Assembly (NCBI GenBank): GCA_021399445.1
Contig: JAJTUQ010000002.1
Location: 5,766,001 to 5,830,000, forward strand
DNA: 64,000 nucleotides
Origin: Xylogone sp. PMI_703
Taxonomy: Eukaryota > Ascomycota > Leotiomycetes
Reading direction: 5' to 3'
Position numbers and translations under genes: made by a program. The notes under the pieces were generated by a model. It was given only the letters and a program-made list of their open reading frames with translations. It ran no database searches and was not told where the DNA came from. Position 1 is the first letter of the stretch. Each line of letters begins with the position of its first letter. Positions 12,676 through 24,201 of this stretch are shown piece by piece.

Positions 12676-14364
12676 ATGAAGTTCCTGAGCGTCTTTACCC
12701 TTCTTTTCCCTCTCGTCTTCGCTGCTCCAACAAAGCGAGGTACAGCACCGACTGTAGTTATTCCCGCTCCGCAAGCAACAGTAATTGGATCCTCAGCATC
12801 GTCAGTTGATAGCTTTAGAGGAATTCCATTTGCACAACCTCCTGTTGGGCCTCTGCGGCTCAAACTGCCTCAACCTATAACATCTCCACTTGGTACTGTT
12901 AAAGCTACGGATATTGCAACAGCATGTCCGCAGTTTTTCTTCGGTGATGACACCAGCAGTTTCCCAACTTCTATTCTTGGTGATCTGCTCAATACTCCAT
13001 TGTTTCAGACCATCACCAATGCTGGTGAGGACTGTTTAACTGTTGATGTATACCGGCCCTCAGGGATAAGTGCATCTTCAAAACTACCTGTTCTTTTCTG
13101 GATTTTTGGCGGAGGTTTTGAGCTTGGCTCAACATCTACGTATGATGGCACATCGATAGTCAGTGATTCGATGACCATGGGCAAGCCAATCATCTTTGTA
13201 GCCGTCAACTACCGCGTTGGTGGATTTGGATTCCTACCGGGGAAGGAGATACTAGCGGACGGGTCTGCCAACTTGGGTCTTCTTGACCAGAGATTGGGGC
13301 TTCAGTGGGTCGCGGATAATATTGCTTCATTTGGTGGTGATCCAACCAAGGTTACCATTTGGGGTGAATCTGCTGGTGCTATTTCTGTGGCTGATCAAAT
13401 GGTTCTCTACGATGGCGACAACACATATAAAGGAAAACCGCTATTCAGAGCCGGAATCATGGATTCTGGAAGTATAGTACCCGCAGATCCAGTGGATTGC
13501 CCCAAAGGCCAAGCAGTATATGATACGGTGGTCAAAACTGCCGGCTGTGCTTCTTCTGCTAATACGTTGGAGTGTCTTCGTGGGCTCTCTTACACAGACT
13601 TCCTTAATGCGGCAAATTCAGTTCCAGGGCTATTAAGTTATAATTCAATAGCGCTATCCTATCTTCCACGACCAGACGGGACTGTTATGACTCAGTCACC
13701 GGACGTCCTCGTCAGGACTGGGAAATATGCTCAAGTTCCATTCATCATTGGCGATCAGGAAGACGAAGGCACCATCTTTGCTTTATTCCAATCCAACATC
13801 ACCACCACAAGCCAACTAGTGAACTACCTTTCTACGCTCTTTTTCCATGACGCAACTACTTCACAAATTGAAGCTATGGTAGACACTTACCCCCAAGACT
13901 TATCAGCTGGCTCTCCATTCCGCACATCTATCCTCAACGGACTTTATCCACAATTTAAGCGTCTAGCGGCTATACTTGGAGACCTTACATTTACTTTGAC
14001 TAGACGTGGTTTCTTAAGTATAACATCGGAAGTAGCTCCAAGTGTGCCGTCTTGGTCCTACCTATCATCCTATGACTACGGTACCCCCTTCTTAGGGACC
14101 TTCCACGGCTCCGACATTCTTCAAGTTTTCTATGGCATCCTGCCAAATTATGCATCGGCATCTATACACGCCTACTATCTATCATTTGTGTACAATATGG
14201 ACCCGAACAAGGGCACTTCATCAATCTACCCCAAGTGGCCACAATGGAGTAGTGGACAGCAATTAATGAACTTCTATGCAACCAATGGGGTATTATTGGC
14301 GGATAATTTCAGATCCGATAGTTATAACTATATTATTGAAAACATGGATAGTTTTCATATATGA
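12676..14364 (+). CDS. Secreted type-B carboxylesterase/lipase
   Basis: Serine esterase of the carboxylesterase B (Candida rugosa lipase-like) family, alpha/beta-hydrolase fold. Intronless, 562 aa. The ATG at 12676 is chosen because it starts a classical signal peptide ([18 protein letters not shown]); the open frame extends 21 codons upstream without ATG. Visible motifs are [27 protein letters not shown], the oxyanion segment [12 protein letters not shown] and the nucleophile elbow GESAGA with Ser about residue 232. The acid Glu is in DQEDEGT and the His in FHGSD near the C-terminus. Expected to hydrolyse extracellular esters or acylglycerols. The neighbouring genes do not define the substrate. 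Confidence 0.93.
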   Translation: MKFLSVFTLLFPLVFAAPTKRGTAPTVVIPAPQATVIGSSASSVDSFRGIPFAQPPVGPLRLKLPQPITSPLGTVKATDIATACPQFFFGDDTSSFPTSILGDLLNTPLFQTITNAGEDCLTVDVYRPSGISASSKLPVLFWIFGGGFELGSTSTYDGTSIVSDSMTMGKPIIFVAVNYRVGGFGFLPGKEILADGSANLGLLDQRLGLQWVADNIASFGGDPTKVTIWGESAGAISVADQMVLYDGDNTYKGKPLFRAGIMDSGSIVPADPVDCPKGQAVYDTVVKTAGCASSANTLECLRGLSYTDFLNAANSVPGLLSYNSIALSYLPRPDGTVMTQSPDVLVRTGKYAQVPFIIGDQEDEGTIFALFQSNITTTSQLVNYLSTLFFHDATTSQIEAMVDTYPQDLSAGSPFRTSILNGLYPQFKRLAAILGDLTFTLTRRGFLSITSEVAPSVPSWSYLSSYDYGTPFLGTFHGSDILQVFYGILPNYASASIHAYYLSFVYNMDPNKGTSSIYPKWPQWSSGQQLMNFYATNGVLLADNFRSDSYNYIIENMDSFHI

Positions 14365-14590
14365 AACAAGCTTGACGGCTATTGTGGGGTATTGTTTTAC
14401 AATTTTGGACCTGGGTTATGGCGTATATGAGGAATGAAAATTTATGGAATGATTTTAGCATCATATCTTCTAAAGGGGGATTACTCAAAGAGTTCATCCA
14501 CGAGTCGTTATGTTTGTCAAAAGCAAATAAACTTGTTATATCAAATAACCTCTAGACGCTGTATCCTTAACCACAAGTGGAGCTATACAG

Positions 14591-16940
14591 TTAGAACTCA
14601 TATACATATGGAGGCGCAAGGGCCCATTCCGGAATCTCATCTATCAGTGGAGGATCCTCGGCTGCGTTTAGCTGGGCATCGAATTCTAAACTGGTCGTTT
14701 CGAAGCCGCCATCCTTCGAAGTGTTTGAAATTCGCGTCACTTCCGGCAATTGATCTTCTCCGGCGTCCGTGTTTATATTCTCAATAACTCCGAGGGTAAT
14801 ACTGCTGTCTTCGAAATGGTCATTGACTACTGGTATCTGAGCATGCCCATGTGTCCACCCGTCATTGTCCATCCCACTACACCTCGGTAAAGATGAAGGT
14901 AGAAGAGCTAGAGTGGATTTAAGTCGTTCAAGACTGGTCTTCGTTAATGATACGCATGTATCATTAGTTAAAATCTCCTCTGGTTCTCCAGATTTTATAA
15001 AACGATAATTATGAAGAATCGTATCAAGTTGCCGTTTCCGTTCTCTCACGTAATTCGATAACTCTTGCGAAGGGAGCCAGTTGGATGTTTCTCGGAGTAG
15101 GGATACTATGGCACAATGAGAGAATATTCAGACAATGTATAAAAAACTTACCAAAATGTACAGTCTCTAGAACATAGATTACAGGGCTCGCCCGAAGAAC
15201 CCAGAGGTAAGATTGATGTTCAAATATTAAATCCAGAATTGCTTTAATGTATGAGCGAATTTGGCAGAGTATGCTATGAATGTCTGGCCCCGTTGATAAT
15301 AATGGTGGAGATTGGACTAGGAATTCAATTCGAGAGCAGAGAATATGAACCACTACCCCTTGTTTCTGTATATTGTAAAAGGTTTTTTGAAAACTTTCCT
15401 CGTCGTAGCCTGAACCTGTGGTAACCAAAATTAGATTGCTGGTGTTTGGAAGCTCGGGATCTTACCATTAAGTACGCTGTCCCAGAAGTGAGAGTAACTC
15501 CGCATACTAGTGGAGAGTCTTTCACTGAAGGAGGCTGAGTTTTCTGACACATCAGTGACATCAAATCCATCTGGTATGATATTAGTATTTCTTGAACAAC
15601 TTCTTCAATTTAAAGTTACCTCGAAGTTCTAATATATCTAAAATTGCTAGCCGTGATAGATCGAAAACCGGATATGGGAGGAGATTTATGAGTGTTCTTA
15701 GTTCGGATCCCGTGTTGTACCTAGTTGCAGAAACAGTCTTCGTATATGAATAATAAGTTTGTTTAAAATGATTAATAACAAGCCAAACTCTAGCTTTACG
15801 AATTAGTGTTATATGCCGAGATGAATTTAGAAGACTTGATGTGTTTGAACATCCTCGTGTAAGCCCTAACTCATCTAAAAGCTGTGAAATAGCAGTATCT
15901 AGTCCAATTTGCTGGGCCACACGTACTGCATGCTCTAATGCAAATAACCCATGCTCTGAATATGCAGCAAGTACAACAAGGCCTTGGACGGTTTCCAAAT
16001 CTAGCTGTCGTCTGAAAAGTGTCTGAGCTGCTGATCTATCGGCCTCTTCCCGAAAATGATCATGGATTTTGTTCATCTTGCTTGACTTTGAGAGCAAAAG
16101 CGCTGCTACCGAAACTATAGCTGATGAACAAAGAGGAGATCGGCGCTGCAAAGAATCAAAAGTGTCATACACAGGATCGAACAGAGGCAAAGCAACATTG
16201 CATCGAGCAAAATAACTTTTCTGTCAGCTATCATCTGTACTAGAAGAAAGTGTCTTGAGGTGATTCATACACTTCGTAAAGCTCTCTCCCCAAGCTTCCG
16301 GACATAATCTCTCCGAAAGAAGCATCTAATTGTAGAACACTAAAGTCTCTATATGTGGTATACGCATCCTTACTAAAGATGGTCAACTCAGTCTCATCAT
16401 GAGTAGGGGGATCTTCTCGTTGAGGAGATTGAAGCCGTCTCCGCTTCGGTGGCCGAGAATCATTTGTATCCGTAAGCGTAATCAAAGTTGCCCGAAGACT
16501 TTGCACTTCAGATTCAAGTAAACCAATCCTAGAAGTAGCCTTATTAGAGATATAAAAACTGGAAACTAGCGAGAATGGAAATCGTACCTCTTTTCGACAT
16601 CATTCTCTCCACCGTCCACCTTCGGACCTTTAGTCTCGATGATGTCAAAAATACACTCATGCCCTCCTACGGCACATTTTGAACATGAGAATCCAACATT
16701 ACCCTCACATTTGATCTACATTACGCTAGAGTCAGTGGTGGTCTCTTCAGTGGAAAAGATGGGTTTAACCTTCTGTTTTCTACAAGATCGACAAGCTCTG
16801 AGGTATATTTAAGTGCACGGCATAGCCATCGATGATTCAAAGAAAACCTACTTGAATCTTTTTATTGGTATTTGATTGCCATCATATAACTTGGGGTTTT
16901 CAGAATTTCCGTCTTTACCAGAGTTTGCTGGAGAGGTCAT
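14591..16940 (-). CDS. Zn(II)2Cys6 fungal transcription factor
   Basis: Nuclear DNA-binding regulator, 661 aa from eight exons: 16940-16852, 16797-16770, 16715-16588, 16528-16273, 16220-15620, 15570-15466, 15415-15152 and 15105-14591. The sum is 1986 nt and all introns are 46-59 nt GT-AG. The binuclear zinc cluster lies at residues 32-60 with Cys at 32, 35, 42, 50, 53 and 60. It is followed by a short heptad-like linker (KRIGLLESEVQSLRATLITL) for dimerisation. The middle region (SPLCSSAIVSVAAL, VQGLVVLAAYSEHG, ALEHAVRVAQQIGLD) is typical of the fungal-specific regulator domain. The gene begins next to a conserved promoter motif at 17054-17071. It is the only intact pathway-type regulator in the island, hence the best candidate to control the neighbouring metabolic genes; that role is inferred. 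Confidence 0.92.
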
Positions 16941-17053
16941 CTTTAAGGGTAAATAATAGCATCTTCTAATACTGGGGCTTTATGCCAACTAGTGTACATG
17001 GTAAAGTGTATTTGGGAATGATAGTACTGGGCCTCTGACTCATTGCCGAAATC

Positions 17054-17071
17054 TCCCACTATTAACTCGGC
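17054..17071 (-). promoter_or_regulatory. Island promoter motif, site 1 (regulator promoter)
   Basis: Reading on the minus strand, GCCGAGTTAATAGTGGGA matches the 18-bp form of the recurring motif TCGGAGTTCAAAGTGGGA at 14 of 18 positions. It lies about 115 bp upstream of the Zn2Cys6 gene start and suggests autoregulation. Confidence 0.5.
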
Positions 17072-17283
17072 TAAGAATATTAGGAGTATGTAACTGATGG
17101 AACCCCATCAATGATCAAGAAGGTAGATGATACCAACTGGATAGCTGAAATGCTTATAGTTAATTCCAAAACTATCGTTATGTGTATTTGCTAAATTTCA
17201 TTTTAGAATGAACTCTAAATATCTAGGCTAAGTAGTCACCCAAATATCCTAGTCTATTCTTCTGAGTAGTCGTTTCCGGATAT

Positions 17284-18570
17284 TTACTCGGGACCTCCGA
17301 GGTAATCCCATGCGGACAATGCTGTCGTATGTAAGATGGCTAGGAATTCCTCTATCTTGACCTTCTCATTCTCAGCACCCATGCTTACGGGGGAGACTCC
17401 GTACTCATACGCTGTGGCTCCCAAGTATCTCCAGAATTTAGCATCCGTCGCACCTAAGGAAGGTGTGGCTAGAGGCTCCTTCTCCAACTTTGCCACATTC
17501 CTGGCATTTCTTGCTAGTATCCCCACCATTTCATGATCATGGGCGCAGTAGTTTGGCGGATTGCTCGCCGCTTCCTGAACTTTCACTGTTGCCGTAGGGT
17601 GGGACTCCAGCACTTTATTGATATGTTCTAGAACTGTGGAAATAGAGAGTCCAATTGGAATCCGGATGTCTACTTCAAAGATACATTCACTTGGAATCAT
17701 GTTGACTTTCAGGCCTCCACGAATGGTTCCAATATTCACAGTTGGAGTGACCATTGTATCTGCCGCACCTTCCCCACATGCAGCGTTAATGGCATCACGC
17801 ACTTCAGGTCGGGCAAGATGTGCGGCAAGTGAAGGAGGAAGATCGGTGACAGGTAGAGATTCAACCGTGGATATCAGATCTTGGATCAGCGGAACTGCTG
17901 TGCGGATAGCTCCTTTAGTCTCATGCAAATAAGCTCCATGAGCACCTCGAGTATGGACAGTGAAAGTTAGGCGTAAAGTGCCCTTTTCGCCAAAGCGGAT
18001 TGTATTAAGAGCGCTTGGTTCAGAATTAAGCATGCATGTGCCTTTCCAGCGCTCCGGGTCTTGCTGAAGTAACCACTTGCTACCATATTTTCCTCCTGTT
18101 TCTTCATCAGAAACAGCACACACTGCAATTTCACCCTGCAGATTTTGCCGTCGGTCGTAAAGATACGCATAAGCGATAACACTGGCTGCAGTTCCAGCCT
18201 TCATATCCACACCTCCACGTCCGTGAAGATATCCTGAGTCGTCTATATCACCAGACCAGGGGTCACGCACCCAGCCACTACCATCGCCGACTGGAAATAC
18301 ATCAATATGGCCATTTAGAATCAGTCGGCGAGTATCCCGACATCGGCTACGCCCTCCTGAGAACTCGCTGATAATGTTGGGAGCATGAGACAAAGGTGCA
18401 ATAATATCAGTTTCGATGTCCCTACTATGAAGATACTGAACAATCACTTCTGCAGCAGCACGTGTATCTCCTGGAGGGTTTGGCGAAGGTGCTTGAATAA
18501 AGGCTTGCAGGAAAGATATATGCTTCTCCCGATCAGCTTCCAGTGCAGCAAGTAGTTCTGCTTTCGACAT
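17284..18570 (-). CDS. M20 family metallopeptidase / N-acyl amidohydrolase (ArgE/DapE-like)
   Basis: Zinc-dependent deacylase or aminoacylase, 428 aa, intronless. The ATG at 18570 (MSKAELLAALEAD) is preferred over an upstream TTG. Metal-site motifs are ILNGHIDVFP (first His and Asp), GRGGVDMKAG (bridging Asp), VSDEETGGKYG (catalytic and ligand Glu) and LNSEPSALN. A normal dimerisation insert begins near FTVHTRGAHGAYLHE. The C-terminal region reads SLGATDAKFWR and then SMGAENEKVKIEEF; the His that many M20 enzymes have just before an xNE motif is not seen, so the last ligand may differ in this subgroup. In the island it could release an amide-linked part of the substrate. Confidence 0.9.
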   Translation of the reverse strand: MSKAELLAALEADREKHISFLQAFIQAPSPNPPGDTRAAAEVIVQYLHSRDIETDIIAPLSHAPNIISEFSGGRSRCRDTRRLILNGHIDVFPVGDGSGWVRDPWSGDIDDSGYLHGRGGVDMKAGTAASVIAYAYLYDRRQNLQGEIAVCAVSDEETGGKYGSKWLLQQDPERWKGTCMLNSEPSALNTIRFGEKGTLRLTFTVHTRGAHGAYLHETKGAIRTAVPLIQDLISTVESLPVTDLPPSLAAHLARPEVRDAINAACGEGAADTMVTPTVNIGTIRGGLKVNMIPSECIFEVDIRIPIGLSISTVLEHINKVLESHPTATVKVQEAASNPPNYCAHDHEMVGILARNARNVAKLEKEPLATPSLGATDAKFWRYLGATAYEYGVSPVSMGAENEKVKIEEFLAILHTTALSAWDYLGGPE

Positions 18571-19182
18571 AGCTCCCAATTGTTGAAGGAAAGTGAAAGT
18601 CGTACGTAATACTACGGTATGATATCTTGAAGGAGTTCTTGCTAGGTGCCAATCTTTTCATTAATGGCTCCGAAGCTTGTTACTTCTGCGGGAGATTGAA
18701 GAATTCAAATATAGTAAGAGACTAGACTTGCTGAATCTCTAACAGTATGAGCAATTTCAGAGCTTTTATAGTGAATTTAATATTGCAAAAACCTCATTTG
18801 ATAACTACTTAGCGGAGGACACGGCGCCGAGAACCGGCTTAGTCGGCTCCGAAATAGTTACGTCGAAGTGGGAAATCGAAACACCACTTTTAGCTGGGTG
18901 ATTCGCCCACGAAGCAAAAGTGCTAATTCGAACATCAGAGGCTCATTAAAATTGGGCTAGAGATGATCAATGAGGATATCTGGAAGACAATTAACTATAC
19001 AAATGGTAGGTGAGGGTTTAAATATTATTGCCGGTGGGATTCAGAACATGCATAAGTGCAGCTCTCAATTTCTTATAACATTTTCTTCTTCAATATTTGA
19101 CTGGAAATGACCGTCATATAGCCAGCTAAGAATGCGTTAATAGGTATACATCGTGTAACATGCATATGTAAGACCGCACAAA
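18571..19182. other. Intergenic, about 0.6 kb, promoter of the M20 gene
   Basis: Contains CTCCGA elements at 18668-18673 and 18847-18852, TCGAAGTGGGA at 18863-18873 and a degenerate copy of the island motif at 18884-18899. No ORF of note. Confidence 0.5.
18884..18899 (-). promoter_or_regulatory. Degenerate island promoter motif, site 2
   Basis: CCACTTTTAGCTGGGT keeps the AAAGTGG half on the minus strand, but the CGGAG half is altered. Two CTCCGA half sites lie within 240 bp. Weaker than the other copies. Confidence 0.3.
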
Positions 19183-20138
19183 TTATGTCATATAGAAACC
19201 TCCATTTGTCCCTAAACATACTCCAGTGATCCATCTTGACTTCTCTTCACACAGAAAGCCAATTGCATGCGCTACCTCTTCCGGCTCCCCCAAGCGTGCA
19301 CCGGCTGGGGTAGCATCTAGTATTGGTTTTATCTTCTCTAAGAACTCTGGACCAGAATGGTTGAAGCCGTGTGTATTCGTAGGACCCGGACAAACACAGT
19401 TCACCGTACAGCCGTACTTTCTACCAAGTTCTCTATAAAGTAATTAGAATTATGAAAATATTAAATAAAATAAACTATCATATGCACCTACATTGCCCAG
19501 CAGCGTGTAAAGCTCTCTATCATGGATTTAGTACCATTATAAATTGATGATCCGGCGTATCCTTGGCGTGCCCCAACACTGCTGAGATTGACGATCCGAC
19601 TGGGGTTTGCTAAGTATGGAAGCACTGCTTGTGTTAAGAGTAAAGTGCCTCTGGCATTCAGATTGACCTGAGCATCCCACTGCTCAAGATTCAGTTCCCA
19701 GAGCGGTCTCATAATAGCAATCCCAGCATTATTAATCAGAATATCTATGCGGTTCCCAAAGTGTCTCACAGTCTCAGAAACTAAATGCGCAGGACCGGTA
19801 ATTGTGGAGAGGTCTGCTTCGATAGTTATGCAAGAGTTTGCAGATGAACTAGCTGTTACTCGGATGCGGTCAAGTACTGCATCGGCATCATTTTTCTCTG
19901 AAGGCCACGGATAATTGACCACAACAAGTGCGCCCCTACGCATAAGTAAGTTAGAGTATACCCCAAATACTATACTTTTTTCGAAATGATTCAAAGCCAG
20001 TTAACGTCTCAAGGAGATGCTGGAGTTGCTTTCTTGGGATCGATACCTGCTAGCTAATTCTACACAAGTTGCAGCACCAATCCCTTTTGCACTTCCACTG
20101 ACAATCGCAACCTTGCCAGCAAGAGACTCTCCGGTCAT
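19183..20138 (-). CDS. Short-chain dehydrogenase/reductase (SDR), classical type
   Basis: NAD(P)-dependent oxidoreductase of 261 aa. Exons 20138-20047, 19935-19492 and 19432-19183 sum to 786 nt. Motifs are the cofactor loop VAIVSGSAKGIGAAT, NNAG in RIDILINNAGIAIM, Ser in NLSSVG, and the catalytic Tyr/Lys in SSIYNGTKSMIESF. NCVCPGPTNT and RWITGVCLGTNGGF follow, as in fungal 3-ketoacyl-ACP reductase-like SDRs. Proline/glutamate-rich PWPSEKND after the second strand suggests an unusual cofactor loop. Located between the M20 gene and the second regulator, with two strong copies of the island motif upstream. Substrate unknown. Confidence 0.91.
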
Positions 20139-20581
20139 ACTTGATTTGGAATAAAGCAGTAAAGAAGCATTCGACTGTAAGTACTGTTCATACTGTTTAT
20201 TATGATATATTCTATATTTAATATGAAAACGAATAGCTGACTCTGGACAATGTGGGTCCCGGATTTCGGGGCGTCATTAATATCTGCTTTACATGTGCTT
20301 TGGAATACAGATACTCACAAGTATCACAATATGGACAATGCTTGAAGAATGACTCAAGAAAGTTTACCGCGTCCATAATCAGAACAGCTTTTGAGCTAAG
20401 ATAGTTTATATCACTGTCCTGTTATCACAGAGATTTTGCATGTGACTCCTTACGCTACTAATACAGGGGCGCCAATCACCAACTTCATCTAGTTGCTCAT
20501 AGAGTACGCATTGTAACTCCCGGTACTGGATTGGAACTTCTGTTCCGATCCAAGTTGCTTTTCTATTGAAATGGTTGGTAC

Positions 20582-20597
20582 TCGGAGCTGAAAGTGC
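20582..20597 (+). promoter_or_regulatory. Island promoter motif, site 3a
   Basis: TCGGAGCTGAAAGTGC. It is followed 5 bp later by a second copy in the same orientation, so two proteins or dimers could bind side by side. Confidence 0.6.
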
Positions 20598-20602
20598 TAG
20601 CT

Positions 20603-20618
20603 TCGGAGTTCAAAGTGG
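20603..20618 (+). promoter_or_regulatory. Island promoter motif, site 3b
   Basis: TCGGAGTTCAAAGTGG, extended by GA. Used here as the reference form because the other sites agree best with it. It lies between the divergently transcribed SDR and regulator. Confidence 0.65.
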
Positions 20619-21309
20619 GAGAGGTCCCCTACTCCTACTAAGATATTGTGAAAATGTCCAAAGTATAAACTGATTAGAAGATTATTTGAGTACTACAATA
20701 GAATAAATACGGAGTACTGTCCATTTCAATTGCTGCGTAATCTATAAGGTGTCGTAATCAGGAGCATGTAAGAACGTTGAGCGCGCTATAACAGTAACTC
20801 GCATAAAATACTTTTTGCATAATATATAAATACGGATGAATATTTATGACCCGTAACAATCAATTCACATTAAGTATCTATAATTAGTTGTATTTTGTCA
20901 GATCATCGTGAGGATGGTTTCAGCAGGACTGGTGGAGCCCCAAACTTCGCGGGCATGCTAGCCAAACACACATTTATTACAGGTATAATTATAGTTGAAT
21001 CGAGTCAAATATTATGATTTGAGTACCATAGCTAATGTGATATTTCATATGGATAATGGTAAGCACTTTATGAAATGAAGAAAAACTGGACCTTTTGTGC
21101 TTTGTAGTGAAACTAAGCTGCCCTTTTCACCACGGCATTATAAGTTATGTAAGAATATTGCTAAACGCCTCCATCCGAAGCCCGAGCACCCCGCGTTTGG
21201 TTACGCCCTTTCCCCACATTTTCATCATTTCGATTCATGTTGCCAAGTCCTGCTCTTTCCGCACGAGTCCTTCATCAACAATGAAAATGCATAGAGTGTG
21301 CCCTACGAG

Positions 21310-24201
21310 ATGGCAGAATTGGACGATATAATGCAATCTAGCGGCAAAGACGCTCCTCAGACTCGGTCTGGGGTTCGTTCGGGGTGAGTTAATACGTATC
21401 TGATTGTAAAGTTAAAGACTGTATTACTGACACACTGCTAGCAGAGGGCGAAGCATGGTCAATAAAGCAATTTCTAAGAGGTACCGCTGTGCTATTTGCA
21501 CTAGATCATTTGATAGAAAGTATGGATACGTTTCTATATATTCTCTTTGTGCCATGGAAAACTGATCTTCTGACTAGGGACACTCTAAATCGTCACATGC
21601 AAATTCATGATGAAAATCGGCCTCCTCCAGCACCTCGAAAGCGATCCTGTGAAGGCTGTTGCAAGTATGCGTGATTGAATAAGTGAATGTTTTTAGTAAA
21701 CGAATCTAATGGCAGTAGATCCAAAGTTAAATGCTCTGGAGATTTTCCTTCCTGCATAGCTTGCTTGAAACGTTCCGCAAGATGCGTTTATATAAACACA
21801 CGGAGAAAAAGCACGCAAAGTCAGTCAGAAGCGCTTGCTTCAGCTTCAGACTCCATGAGCCCTTTTGACACTGTAAGCCAAAACAATCTTGATACAAATG
21901 TAGCTTGCGAATCAATTAGCGGGAACGGGATGTTATCTCCACAAAGCTCCCTCGAGATTTCTGGGCCGGAATCGGATAACACGATGCTTTACTCAAGTAT
22001 GGACCTAACCAGTCAACAAGCAAGTATGACCGACCAAGACGGGTTTTTTACAACTGGTTTCGGGTTCGAAACCTTTGGATACTCGGATCTGTCAGATTGT
22101 ATGCAGAATTCTAGTCTAGATTGGATGTTTCGAAGCGCTTTGGATAATAATTTCGGCCTTCAGTTTCCGCATATGCCTGACAATAACCTTATCCATATCG
22201 AAAGTGTGGATGAGTTGCAAGAGAATCTACAGATACAAACAACCAGAAATAACACGAACGATCAGAACACTGTTCAACAAGATTCTCACAAAGTGATGGA
22301 CGCATTGGACTTTAGACCAAAGAATCGGTGTGATCCAGACGATCCGTGGCCTATGGAATGGTATGCTGCATCAATTCACAATTCTGAGTTACCAATGTTG
22401 GGTCACGATGGAGATTCCCCATTCAATGGTGCATCATATTTTGGAATGGATCCAATCACACCTATTACACGAGGAAAAATGATTGACTCGATACGATTAG
22501 CTCTAGAGCGAAGCTGGCCAGATATCAACCTCACTAATTTCCCCAGTGAGGAAAAGCTTGATCATTGCGTTGACCTATATTTTGCTCACTTTCATCGCGT
22601 ATGTGCGATATAAGCCCCTAGCTCCTATCAGTGAAATTTTGCTGACTTCATATATCGACTTTTCCAATAATCCACCAACCTACTTTTGATCCAGCAAAGG
22701 ACCCCGTAGTGATCACTCTTGCTGTGGCTTGTATTGGAGCTTGCTATACCGAATTTGATGGAGCCCGATCATTTGCAAATGCATTATCAGAGCTCAATCG
22801 TCGACTACTCCTATTTATGGTACGTTGATCTTAGTCAAACTCACCAAGGACATTTGTTAACATTGGCTATATCCATATAGAGTGAACAAGACAGGCGTTT
22901 TGTAAGGACTGAATTCTACATAGCTGCTCAACTTTTACAGGGGACTCATGGATATTGCTGTGGAAATAAAAGGTTATTCGAGCTTAGTGACGCATTTCGA
23001 AGCTCAGTAGTTAGCAATGCCAGGTGTATGGGCCTTTTTGAAGATCGACCACCGACCGTTCCCGTGGACGATAGCCCAACAGCAAAATGGCATGCATGGA
23101 TTGTTGATGAGAGAATCAGACGTCTAGCTTGGGCGGTTTATGTATAATTTATTCTTATCTCATTTATAAGTAGACACTAACTACATGTAGGAATACGACT
23201 CCCAGGTCAGTTATCTGCACAACACACGTCCCTGTCTGAGTGTTTCCGAAATGAGGCTTGCACTCCCCAGCCCGCTTGCTATGTGGGAAGCAGAATCGGC
23301 TCATGTATGGATGTCATTGCATCCCTGGACCGAGTCTGTTCCACAGAACCTTCCTTTTAGGCCGACGATACATGGCTTATTTGAGCGATCCGAGATGGGA
23401 ATAGGCAAAGTAACGGATGACCAGCACCAGCTGATTGTTGTTATTACTCTAACCCGTATGCTATGGTCGGTAAAGGAGTTTGAAGCATCGCCAATCAACG
23501 ATTTGGTTCGACAGACGCACTTCTTGAAAGATAGTAAGCGACATATTCAGGAAGTATTAGATCGCTTCTTGATTATGCAGGTCCCTACTACTAAGACGGC
23601 TCTGTCAAATTTTGTTAGAAAAATCCAGATGATTCATATGTCTCACCTCTACGGAGCCGGAGATTTGATGGACTGGATCCGCCCTATGCTACGAGGTAGG
23701 AAAGAAGCCGAAGGAGCACGCAGACGCATGATAGCTTGGGGCGCGGAGGATCCAGTGCGTATACGGTCTATTACCTATCATAGTGCCCAGACCCTTGCAA
23801 TTCTTCGACGGTTTCCACATAACGAGCCACTTGAAGCATTTAATGTTTTTCATGCGGGAGTGGTGCTCTGGTGCATGGCTGGTCTGCTCAGTGAGAATCG
23901 GCCATCGAATATATCATGCGCACACCAAGAGAAGCACAGAGGTGTATATCGTATAGATATTACCACTAGACGTGGGGAAACCTGTGCTCATTCTCAGATC
24001 GATGAAGATTGGATCGTCAACGGTGGACCGCAGGTAGTTAGTCTCCATGGTGTACCAGATCTGTGTTGCCCCCGAGGACAAATCCAAGTCCTTGAGCAGA
24101 CAGCTGAGATTCTAGAGCGGATGCAAGTCTGGGGTATTTCCCAAAGTTTCCTCTTGGTAACCCTCCAGATGATACAGCGTGAAGAGGAGAAGAAAGAGTA
24201 A
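21310..24201 (+). CDS. C2H2 + Zn(II)2Cys6 dual-finger transcription factor, one splice acceptor apparently lost
   Basis: Regulator with two DNA-binding modules: a C2H2 finger at residues 40-60 (Cys40, Cys43, His56, His60; TRSFDRKDTLNRHMQIH) and a zinc cluster at 74-101 (Cys74, 77, 84, 91, 94, 101), then a fungal-specific regulator domain (FPIIHQPTFDPA, KWHAWIVDERIRRLAWAVY). Exons 21310-21383, 21445-21519, 21578-21664, 21719-22598, 22658-22819, 22881-23141 and 23191-24201 would give 849 aa. The fourth intron starts with a good GTATGT at 22599 and has GCTGAC near its end. The base pair before the resumed frame (ACT TTT CCA, 22658) is CG at 22656-22657 instead of AG. No alternative AG restores the conserved FPIIHQPTF segment. 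All other joints are normal. The gene may be inactive or use a longer splice that removes about 12 residues. Confidence 0.85.
22656..22657 (+). other. Missing splice acceptor (CG where AG is expected)
   Basis: Frame and homology place the exon start at 22658. The dinucleotide before it is CG. The nearest upstream AG (22630-22631) would leave an in-frame TGA at 22643. Confidence 0.7.

Larger units (their letters stand above)
20139..21309. other. Divergent intergenic region, about 1.2 kb
   Basis: Shared upstream region of the SDR (minus) and the C2H2/Zn2Cys6 regulator (plus). It contains two tandem copies of the island motif at 20582-20618 and an AT-rich part at 20640-20900. No supported gene. 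Confidence 0.55.
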
